Source: Paracoccus alcaliphilus (lineage in GTDB: Bacteria > Pseudomonadota > Alphaproteobacteria > Rhodobacterales > Rhodobacteraceae). Taken from it: 64,000 nucleotides of DNA. Of this stretch, positions 9,207-16,158 are shown one piece after another. How positions within the stretch are numbered: the first letter of the stretch is position 1; every line of letters starts with the position of its first letter. Both the position numbers and the translations under genes were made by a program. The DNA lies in contig NZ_CP067125.1 in NCBI RefSeq assembly GCF_028553725.1, forward strand, positions 62,001-126,000. Reading direction: 5' to 3'. Under the pieces are notes generated by a model, which ran no database searches, was not told the DNA's origin, and saw only the letters and a program-made list of their open reading frames with translations.

Positions 9207-10094
9207 ATGTGTGGCATTGTTGGCCTGTTCCTGAAAAAGGACGACTTGCGGCCGCGTCTGGGCGATCTTCTGACCGATATGCTGATCACCATGACCGATC
9301 GCGGACCGGACAGTGCCGGGATTGCGATCTATGGCGATGACGCCGATGGTCTGAAGATGACCATCCAGTCCGAAACGCCGGACAAGGATTTCGACGGGCT
9401 GGAGGAAACGCTGACGGCGCTGCTGCGCAGCCCGGTGCGGATGCGGGCGGTCGATACCCATGCGGTGCTGACCCTGCCGAAGGGCAGCGAGGCCGAGACC
9501 CGCGCGTTTCTGGCCGAAAAGAACATCCGCGTCATGGGCGTGGGCCATTCGATGGAGATCTTCAAGGAGGTCGGCCTGCCCGGCGATGTCGCGGCGCGCT
9601 TCGGCATCCGGCAGATGGCGGGCAGCCACGGCATCGGCCATACCCGGATGGCGACGGAAAGCGCGGTGACCACGCTTGGCGCGCATCCGTTCTCGACCGA
9701 TGGCGATCAGTGCCTTGTCCATAACGGATCGCTGTCGAACCACAACCAGATGCGCCGGGAACTGGCGCGCAAGGGCTTTGTGCCGCAGACTCAGAACGAT
9801 ACCGAGGTCGCCGCCTGCTATATCTCGTCACGGCTGGCCGAGGGCGCGACACTGGGTGAGGCGCTGGACGGCACCTTGCAGGATCTGGACGGCTTCTTCA
9901 CCTTCGTCGTCGGCACAAAGAACGGCTTTGGCGTGGTGCGCGACCCGATCGCGTGCAAACCGGCAGTGATGGCCGAGACCGAGGATTACGTCGCCTTCGG
10001 GTCCGAATATCGCGCCTTCGCCAGCCTGCCGGGGATCGAGACCGCCCGCGTCTGGGAACCTGAACCCGCCACCGTCTATTTCTGGGAGCGCTGA
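9207..10094 (+). CDS. mgsA: N-methylglutamate synthase subunit A (class II glutamine amidotransferase domain)
   Basis: The 295-residue protein begins MCGIVGLF; removal of Met exposes the N-terminal cysteine nucleophile of class II glutamine amidotransferases, followed by TDRGPDSAG and SHGIGHTRMATES. The ATG at 9207 was preferred over GTG 9201 because the catalytic cysteine must be residue 2 and GGAG lies just upstream. It corresponds to the amidotransferase part of glutamate synthase split into three genes. In the N-methylglutamate pathway MgsABC transfers the methylamine group of gamma-glutamylmethylamide to make N-methylglutamate. mgsB starts 1 nt after its stop. Confidence 0.85.
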   Translation: MCGIVGLFLKKDDLRPRLGDLLTDMLITMTDRGPDSAGIAIYGDDADGLKMTIQSETPDKDFDGLEETLTALLRSPVRMRAVDTHAVLTLPKGSEAETRAFLAEKNIRVMGVGHSMEIFKEVGLPGDVAARFGIRQMAGSHGIGHTRMATESAVTTLGAHPFSTDGDQCLVHNGSLSNHNQMRRELARKGFVPQTQNDTEVAACYISSRLAEGATLGEALDGTLQDLDGFFTFVVGTKNGFGVVRDPIACKPAVMAETEDYVAFGSEYRAFASLPGIETARVWEPEPATVYFWER

Positions 10095-10095
10095 G

Positions 10096-10770
10096 ATGCA
10101 GACCATCGACATGGCCGAAACCGACCTGCGTCAGCTGAACAGCACGCTTCAGGCCCAAAGCGGAAATGCCGAATGGGTGATCGAGAATTCGCGCGGCTCT
10201 CATGCGCTGGCGGTCGGGCTGGATGCGCCGATCAGCGTCAGGGTCAACGGCTCGACCGGCTATTACTGCGCGGGGATGAACAAGCAGGCGACGATCCATG
10301 TCACCGGTTCGGTCGGGCCGGGCGTGGCCGAGAACATGATCTCGGGCGCGGTGATCGTCGAAGGCGATGCCAGCCAGTATGCCGGGGCGACCGGGCATGG
10401 CGGGCTGCTGGTGGTCAAGGGCAATGCCAGCTCTCGCTGCGGGATTTCGATGAAGGGCATCGACATCGTGGTGCATGGCAATGTCGGCCATATGTCGGCC
10501 TTCATGGCGCAGTCGGGCAATCTGGTCATTCTGGGCGATGCCGGGGATGCCCTGGGCGACAGTCTCTATGAAGCGCGGCTGTTCGTGCGCGGCGAGGTCA
10601 AGTCGCTGGGGGCCGATTGCGTCGAGAAAGAGATGCGCCCCGAACATCTGGATCTGCTGGCCGACCTTCTGGGTCGCGCCGAAGCCGACGCCCGCCCCGA
10701 AGAGTTCCGGCGCTATGGCTCGGCCCGCAAGCTTTACAATTTCAACGTCGATCACGCCGACGAGTACTGA
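10096..10770 (+). CDS. mgsB: N-methylglutamate synthase subunit B (GlxC/GltB domain 3-like)
   Basis: This 224-residue protein is built of glycine-rich beta-helix repeats (SVGPGVAENMISGAVIVEGD, GHGGLLVVKGNASSR, GNVGHMSAFM, GDAGDALGDSLYEARLFVRG) like the C-terminal domain of the glutamate synthase large subunit and GlxC. It lies directly between mgsA and mgsC and would be the structural subunit of N-methylglutamate synthase. Its residue composition and spacing match its neighbours, with no sign of truncation. Confidence 0.85.
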   Translation: MQTIDMAETDLRQLNSTLQAQSGNAEWVIENSRGSHALAVGLDAPISVRVNGSTGYYCAGMNKQATIHVTGSVGPGVAENMISGAVIVEGDASQYAGATGHGGLLVVKGNASSRCGISMKGIDIVVHGNVGHMSAFMAQSGNLVILGDAGDALGDSLYEARLFVRGEVKSLGADCVEKEMRPEHLDLLADLLGRAEADARPEEFRRYGSARKLYNFNVDHADEY

Positions 10771-10780
10771 GGAGAGGCCG

Positions 10781-12106
10781 ATGGAAAAGACACCGCAGAC
10801 CCTGCCACGGCAAAGCTCGACCTATTCGCAGGAGATCGGTTCCGAGATCCGCCGGGCCGCAGCGACCGGGATCTATGACATCCGTGGCGGCGGCGCGAAG
10901 CGCAAGGTGCCGAATTTCGACGATCTGCTGTTTCTGGGCGCCTCGATCAGCCGCTATCCACTGGAGGGCTACCGCGAGAAATGCGACACCTCGGTCGTTC
11001 TGGGCACCCGCTTTGCCAAGAACCCCATCGAGCTGAAGATCCCGATCACCATCGCCGGAATGTCCTTCGGCGCGCTGTCGGCCAATGCCAAAGAGGCATT
11101 GGGGCGCGGGGCGACGATGGCCGGAACCTCGACCACGACCGGCGATGGCGGCATGACCGATGAGGAACGCGGCCATTCGGAAAAGCTGGTCTATCAGTAT
11201 CTGCCATCGCGGTACGGCATGAACCCCGACGACCTGCGCCGCGCCGACGCCATCGAGGTGGTGGTCGGGCAGGGCGCCAAGCCGGGCGGCGGCGGGATGC
11301 TGCTGGGCCAGAAGATCACCGAACGGGTCGCAAAGATGCGCAACCTGCCGGTGGGGATCGACCAGCGTTCCGCCTGCCGCCATCCCGACTGGACCGGCCC
11401 CGACGATCTGGAGATCAAGCTGCTGGAACTGCGCGAGATCACCAATTGGGAAAAGCCGATTTATGTCAAGATCGGCGGCGCGCGGCCCTATTACGACACC
11501 GCTCTGGCGGTGAAGGCGGGGGCCGATGTGGTCGTGCTGGACGGCATGCAGGGCGGCACGGCGGCGACGCAGGATGTGTTCATCGAACATGTCGGCCAGC
11601 CGACGCTGGCCTGTATCCGCCCTGCCGTGAAGGCGTTGCAGGATCTGGGGATGCATCGCAAGGTGCAGCTTGTGGTGTCGGGCGGGATCCGCAGCGGCGC
11701 CGATGTCGCCAAGGCGCTGGCGCTGGGGGCTGATGCGGTGGCCATCGGCACGGCGGCGCTGATTGCGCTTGGCGACAACGACCCGCGATGGGAGGACGAA
11801 TACCAAAAGCTGGGCACGACCGCCGGGGCCTATGACGACTGGCACGAGGGGCGCGATCCGGCAGGCATCACCACCCAGGATGCCGAGCTGATGAAACGAC
11901 TGGACCCGGTGGCCGCAGGCCGTCGCCTTCGCAACTATCTGGCGGTTCTGACGCTGGAATGTCAGACACTTGCGCGGGCATGCGGGAAAAGCCATGTTCA
12001 CAACCTCGAACCCGAGGATCTCTGCGCACTGACCATCGAAGCGGCCGCCATGGCCGGTGTCCCGCTGTCGGGAACCAACTGGATTCCCGGACAATCCGGG
12101 TTCTGA
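10781..12106 (+). CDS. mgsC: N-methylglutamate synthase subunit C (FMN-binding glutamate synthase domain)
   Basis: The 441-residue protein is the FMN-containing TIM-barrel synthase domain of the glutamate synthase family: IPITIAGMSFGALSANAKEA, QGAKPGGGGMLLGQKI, GGTAATQDVF and the phosphate-binding VSGGIRSGADVAKALALGAD. It would accept the methylated amino group and reduce 2-oxoglutarate to N-methylglutamate. The start at 10781 follows a GGAGAGG site 10 nt after the mgsB stop; a longer frame reaching into mgsB is spurious. The C-terminal cysteines (ECQTLARACGK) do not show the full 3Fe-4S spacing of GltB. Confidence 0.85.
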   Translation: MEKTPQTLPRQSSTYSQEIGSEIRRAAATGIYDIRGGGAKRKVPNFDDLLFLGASISRYPLEGYREKCDTSVVLGTRFAKNPIELKIPITIAGMSFGALSANAKEALGRGATMAGTSTTTGDGGMTDEERGHSEKLVYQYLPSRYGMNPDDLRRADAIEVVVGQGAKPGGGGMLLGQKITERVAKMRNLPVGIDQRSACRHPDWTGPDDLEIKLLELREITNWEKPIYVKIGGARPYYDTALAVKAGADVVVLDGMQGGTAATQDVFIEHVGQPTLACIRPAVKALQDLGMHRKVQLVVSGGIRSGADVAKALALGADAVAIGTAALIALGDNDPRWEDEYQKLGTTAGAYDDWHEGRDPAGITTQDAELMKRLDPVAAGRRLRNYLAVLTLECQTLARACGKSHVHNLEPEDLCALTIEAAAMAGVPLSGTNWIPGQSGF

Positions 12107-12120
12107 TCATCGTCCAGAAG

Positions 12121-12141
12121 GGCGGGGCACAAGACCCCGCC
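12121..12141. terminator. GC-rich hairpin between mgsC and gmaS
   Basis: A perfect 7-bp stem (GGCGGGG/CCCCGCC) with a 7-nt loop lies in the 67-bp gap. There is no T tract, so it is more likely an RNA-processing or stability element inside the operon than a full terminator. Confidence 0.4.
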
Positions 12142-12173
12142 ACGGATCGAAAAACGCAACAGGGGAATCATTA

Positions 12174-13478
12174 ATGACAAGTCTTGCCGACTTCGCCCGT
12201 GAAAACGGAATCAAGTATTTCATGATTTCTTACACCGATCTGTTCGGCAGCCAGCGAACCAAGCTGGTGCCGGCATCGGCGATTTCGGGCATGCAGAAGG
12301 ACGGGGCCGGCTTTGCGGGCTTTGCCACCTGGATGGACCTGACACCCGCGCATCCCGACATGCTGGCCATTCCCGACGCCTCGTCGGTGATCCAACTGCC
12401 GTGGAAGAAAGAGGTGGCCTGGGTCCCCTCGAACTGCGTGATGCAGAATCAGCGACTGGCGCAGGCCCCGCGCAATGTGCTGGCCCGGCTGGTCGCCGAG
12501 GCCGCCGAGATGGGCCTGTCCGTCAAGACCGGCATCGAGGCCGAATTCCAGCTGCTGAACCCCGAGGGCAGCGCCATCGCCGATCTGGCCGATAACGCGA
12601 CCAAGCCCTGTTACGATCAGCTGGCGATCCTGCGCCGCTATGACATGATCGCCGAGATCTGCGATTACATGCAGGAGCTGGGCTGGGAGCCCTATCAGAA
12701 CGACCATGAGGACGCGAACGGCCAGTTCGAGATGAACTGGAAATACGACGACGCCATGGCCACCGCTGACAAGCACAGCTTCTTCAAGTTCATGGTCCGG
12801 GCGATGGCCGAGAAATACGGGCTGCGCGCCACCTTCATGCCCAAGCCGTTCATGGGGCTGACCGGCAATGGCTGCCATGCCCATGTCTCGGTCTGGAACA
12901 CGGCAACCGGCGAGAACGCCTTTGCCGATGACAGCAAGGAACTGTCCCTGTCGGATCGCGGGCGGTATTTTCTTGGCGGGATCATGAAACATGCCTCGTC
13001 TCTGGCGCTGATCACCAACCCGACCGTGAACAGCTATAAGCGGATCAACGCGCCGCGGACCGCATCCGGGGCGACCTGGGCGCCCAACAGCGTCACATGG
13101 ACCGGCGACAACCGCACCCATATGGTCCGCGTCCCCGGTCCCGGACGGTTCGAGCTGCGCCTGCCGGACGGGGCGGTCAATCCCTATCTGTTGCAGGCGG
13201 TCATCATCGCCGCCGGGCTGTCGGGCATGAGGTCGCAGGCCGATCCGGGACCGCGCAGCGATATCGACATGTATGCCGAGGGCCACAAGGTCAACGGTGC
13301 GCCCAAGCTGCCGCTGAACCTGCTGGACGCGATCCGCACCTATGACGAGGATGCAGAGTTGAAGGCCGCGATGGGGGAAGAGTTCTCGGCCGCCTATACC
13401 ACGCTGAAGACCCGGGAATGGAACAGCTATTGCTCGCATCTGACGCAGTGGGAGCGTGACCATACCCTCGATATCTGA
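12174..13478 (+). CDS. gmaS: Gamma-glutamylmethylamide synthetase (glutamine synthetase family)
   Basis: The 434-residue protein is a glutamine synthetase homologue with the metal/ammonium-site region HEDANGQFEMNW, the ATP-site GNGCHAHVSVW, and RVPGPGRFELRLPDGAVNPY near the C-terminus. Its N-terminal YFMISYTDLFGSQRTKLVPA matches the GmaS clade. It would ligate methylamine to glutamate using ATP, the entry step of the indirect methylamine pathway. It follows mgsABC and is the diagnostic gene of this route. The start at 12174 was chosen because family homology begins there; an upstream extension would overlap mgsC. Confidence 0.9.
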   Translation: MTSLADFARENGIKYFMISYTDLFGSQRTKLVPASAISGMQKDGAGFAGFATWMDLTPAHPDMLAIPDASSVIQLPWKKEVAWVPSNCVMQNQRLAQAPRNVLARLVAEAAEMGLSVKTGIEAEFQLLNPEGSAIADLADNATKPCYDQLAILRRYDMIAEICDYMQELGWEPYQNDHEDANGQFEMNWKYDDAMATADKHSFFKFMVRAMAEKYGLRATFMPKPFMGLTGNGCHAHVSVWNTATGENAFADDSKELSLSDRGRYFLGGIMKHASSLALITNPTVNSYKRINAPRTASGATWAPNSVTWTGDNRTHMVRVPGPGRFELRLPDGAVNPYLLQAVIIAAGLSGMRSQADPGPRSDIDMYAEGHKVNGAPKLPLNLLDAIRTYDEDAELKAAMGEEFSAAYTTLKTREWNSYCSHLTQWERDHTLDI

Positions 13479-13502
13479 AAGGCGCGGCACCCCTCGGCGG
13501 TT

Positions 13503-14492
13503 TCAGGCATTCGGGATCTTGCCCCGGTCCGGGCGGGACTGGCGGCGGCGAGAGATCGGCGTATCCGCGAACTGATCCCGAAAGGCGCGGGTGAAATGGC
13601 TGCGCGAGGCAAAGCCCGTGGCCAGCGCGATCTCGGTCAGCGGCAGGCTGGACTGGGTCAGCAATTCCTCGGCCTTGTCCAGCCGCAACCGGCGATACAG
13701 CTGCATCACGCTTTGCCCCAGCTGCGCTTGCGTCAGCCGCTCCAGCTGACGGGGACTGATGCCGCACAGATGGCCCAGATCCTCCAGCCGCAACGGATCG
13801 GCCAGATGGCTGGTCATCAGGTCGATCATCGCCACCAGCGCCGGATGATGCAGATCGTATTTGCGCGCCGGGTCCAGTTGCTGCGGCGCCTCGGATGCGC
13901 GGATGCCGGTATGAATGAACCAGTCGCTGACCGCCCGCGCCAGCGTCACCCCATGCGCCGCCGCGATCAGCGCATACATCATGTCCAGCGCCGCCATCCC
14001 CCCCGCGCAGGTGAAACGGTCGCGGTCGATCACGAACAGCCGCCGCTCGATCAGCGCCTCGGGATTGGTTTCGCGCATCGCGTCGATATGCTGCCAGTGG
14101 ATGGTGAAACGGCGCGCGCCCATCACGCCCGCCGCCGCCAGGATCGCCGCCCCGCCCGAAATCCCGCCAAGCGCCACGCCGCGACGTGCCAGCCGCCGCA
14201 ACCACGCCAGCACCCGCTCATCGCGCTGCGCCAGAGGATCGCCACCCGCGACGACGAACAGGATATCGAAATCCTCGCGCGCGCCGCTGATCGCGGCGGT
14301 ATTGAACGCCCCCGCGCCCGAGGATTGCATCCAGCCGCCATCGACGGACAGAAACCGCAGGTCATACAGCGTCCGGCCACCCAGCAGGTTCGCGGCCCGG
14401 AACGGCTCGATGGCGGAAGCGGCGGACATCAGCGCGTAATCCGGCAACAACAAAAAGCCGTAACGCGCCGGGGATTGGGAATCGGCTGGCAT
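13503..14492 (-). CDS. GlxA-family (DJ-1/PfpI plus AraC) transcriptional regulator
   Basis: The 329-residue protein has an N-terminal DJ-1/PfpI-like sensor domain (residues about 10-190, including DILFVVAGGDPLAQRDERVL) and a C-terminal AraC double helix-turn-helix (LEDLGHLCGISPRQLERLTQ and LTEIALATGFASRSHFTRAF). Regulators of this architecture often govern quaternary or methylated amine catabolism. It is divergent from mgdABCD and convergent with gmaS, so it probably controls the N-methylglutamate dehydrogenase operon. An effector cannot be read from the sequence. Confidence 0.8.
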   Translation of the reverse strand: MPADSQSPARYGFLLLPDYALMSAASAIEPFRAANLLGGRTLYDLRFLSVDGGWMQSSGAGAFNTAAISGAREDFDILFVVAGGDPLAQRDERVLAWLRRLARRGVALGGISGGAAILAAAGVMGARRFTIHWQHIDAMRETNPEALIERRLFVIDRDRFTCAGGMAALDMMYALIAAAHGVTLARAVSDWFIHTGIRASEAPQQLDPARKYDLHHPALVAMIDLMTSHLADPLRLEDLGHLCGISPRQLERLTQAQLGQSVMQLYRRLRLDKAEELLTQSSLPLTEIALATGFASRSHFTRAFRDQFADTPISRRRQSRPDRGKIPNA

Positions 14493-14515
14493 GGGTTCCC
14501 CTGAACTCTGGGCTC

Positions 14516-14527
14516 AGACTGGCACGC
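14516..14527 (+). promoter_or_regulatory. Shared 12-mer in the glxA-type/mgdA divergent promoter
   Basis: AGACTGGCACGC at this position is identical to 8192-8203 upstream of dmmD, and both are followed one or two bases later by ACCCG. It lies 24 bp from the regulator start and about 90 bp from mgdA. It may be a half-site for the AraC-type regulator. Confidence 0.35.
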
Positions 14528-14616
14528 ATGACCCGTTTGGGCAAGGAAATGTCGGTTTCGGGCATATCGGCTGCGCTGCGCTGTGTCAGATTGATCGCAA
14601 CAAGGAGACCCGAGCG

Positions 14617-15867
14617 ATGCATTTTTCCGGCTTTCGCGTCATCAGGGAGGCCCTGACCGGCCATAAGGGCTGGCGGCCGTTATGGCGCAATCCCGACCCT
14701 CAGCCCGCCTATGATTACGTCATCGTCGGCGGCGGCGGGCATGGGCTGGCGACGGCCTATTATCTGGCGCGGACCTTCCGTCAGGCCCGGATCGCGGTTG
14801 TGGAAAAGGGCTGGCTTGGCTCGGGCAATATCGGGCGGAACACGACCATCATCCGCTCGAATTATCTGCTGCCGGGCAACGAGCCCTTCTATGAATTCTC
14901 GATGAAGCTGTGGGAGGGGTTGGAGCAGGAGTTCAACTTCAACGCCATGATAAGCCAGCGCGGCATCCTGAACCTGTTTCACAGCGACGCCCAACGCGAT
15001 GCCTATCGCCGTCGCGGCAACGCGATGCGGCTGGCGAGGGCGGATGCCGAATTGCTGGACGCGGACGGGGTGCGGGCGATGGCGCCCTTCCTGAATTTCG
15101 ACAATGCGCGTTTCCCGATCAAGGGCGGGCTGTTGCAGCGCCGGGGTGGCACCGCGCGCCATGACGGCGTGGCCTGGGGCTATGCCCGTGGCGCCGATCT
15201 GGCCGGGGTCGATCTGATCCAGAATTGCGAAGTCACCGGCTTTCGCATCGAAGGCGGCCGGGTGCAGGGGGTCGAGACCTCTCGTGGTTTCATCGGCGCG
15301 GGCAAGATCGGCGTCGCTGTGGCGGGGTCGTCCAGCCGGGTGATGGCAATGGCCGGAATGCGTCTGCCGATCGAAAGCCATGTGCTGCAAGCCTTCGTGA
15401 CCGAGGGGCTGAAGCCGGTGATCCCGGGCGTCATCACCTTCGGCGCGGGGCATTTCTATGTCAGCCAATCCGACAAGGGCGGGCTGGTCTTTGGCGGCGA
15501 CCCGGACGGCTACAACTCATATGCCCAACGCGGCAACCTGCCGGTGGTCGAAGATGTGGCCGAAAGCGGCATGGCCGTGATGCCGATGATCGGGCGGGCG
15601 CGTCTGCTGCGCATCTGGGGCGGCATCATGGACATGTCGATGGATGGCAGCCCGATCATCGACCGCACCCCGGTTGATGGGCTCTATCTGAACGGCGGCT
15701 GGTGCTATGGCGGGTTCAAGGCGACGCCTGCCAGCGGCTATGCCTTTGCGCATCTGCTGGCCACGGACACCCCGCACGAGACCGCCCGCCATTACCGTCT
15801 GGACCGTTTCGCACGCGGCCATGTCATCGACGAAAAGGGCGTTGGCGCCCAGCCCAACCTGCACTGA
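14617..15867 (+). CDS. mgdA: N-methylglutamate dehydrogenase subunit A (sarcosine oxidase beta-like)
   Basis: The 416-residue flavoprotein has an N-terminal FAD-binding Rossmann motif (YVIVGGGGHGLATAYYLA, residues 35-51) and the GTARHDGVAWGYA segment in which His182 corresponds to the covalent FMN histidine of heterotetrameric sarcosine oxidase beta subunits. It would oxidise the N-methyl group of N-methylglutamate. ATG 14617 was selected because AAGGAG lies 9 nt upstream; the longer frame crosses the divergent promoter. It is first in mgdABCD-folD-purU, with mgdB 9 nt downstream. Confidence 0.85.
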   Translation: MHFSGFRVIREALTGHKGWRPLWRNPDPQPAYDYVIVGGGGHGLATAYYLARTFRQARIAVVEKGWLGSGNIGRNTTIIRSNYLLPGNEPFYEFSMKLWEGLEQEFNFNAMISQRGILNLFHSDAQRDAYRRRGNAMRLARADAELLDADGVRAMAPFLNFDNARFPIKGGLLQRRGGTARHDGVAWGYARGADLAGVDLIQNCEVTGFRIEGGRVQGVETSRGFIGAGKIGVAVAGSSSRVMAMAGMRLPIESHVLQAFVTEGLKPVIPGVITFGAGHFYVSQSDKGGLVFGGDPDGYNSYAQRGNLPVVEDVAESGMAVMPMIGRARLLRIWGGIMDMSMDGSPIIDRTPVDGLYLNGGWCYGGFKATPASGYAFAHLLATDTPHETARHYRLDRFARGHVIDEKGVGAQPNLH

Positions 15868-15876
15868 GGTCCCAAG

Positions 15877-16158
15877 ATGCTGATCCCCCACCCCCTGCTT
15901 GGCCTTCGCGACGCGCAGGAATTCACCTATCTGGGCGATGCCAGCCTGATTGAGCGTCCCGACCCCTCGGCTGACGATGCCGGGGCCGCATTCGCCGATT
16001 ACGTCTATCTGCGCGACAACCCGGCGGGCGTGCATCGCGAATTGTGGTTTCACGAGCAGGGCGACCGAAGCTGGCTGATCGTGACCCGCAACACCGTCAC
16101 GCATGAGGTGATCGGCGCAGAGCTGGCCCGCGACGTCGCATTGCGGAGGTTCGCATGA
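15877..16158 (+). CDS. mgdB: N-methylglutamate dehydrogenase subunit B (sarcosine oxidase delta-like)
   Basis: This 93-residue protein aligns with the delta subunit of heterotetrameric sarcosine oxidase (GLRDAQEFTYLGDA at the start, YVYLRDNPAGVHRELWFHEQG and VTRNTVTHEV later). In classic delta subunits three cysteines and a histidine hold zinc. Here the expected N-terminal Cys-x-x-Cys reads PHPLLG and the later HVFGC-type position reads EQGD, so no cysteine is present in the whole protein. The subunit therefore seems not to bind zinc. Its stop overlaps the mgdC start by four bases. Confidence 0.8.
   Translation: MLIPHPLLGLRDAQEFTYLGDASLIERPDPSADDAGAAFADYVYLRDNPAGVHRELWFHEQGDRSWLIVTRNTVTHEVIGAELARDVALRRFA

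Noticed and set aside
10096-12106. Ordinary NADPH glutamate synthase (gltB fragments)
   Set aside because: The split three-gene layout next to gmaS and mgd genes, and no gltD partner, fits N-methylglutamate synthase instead.
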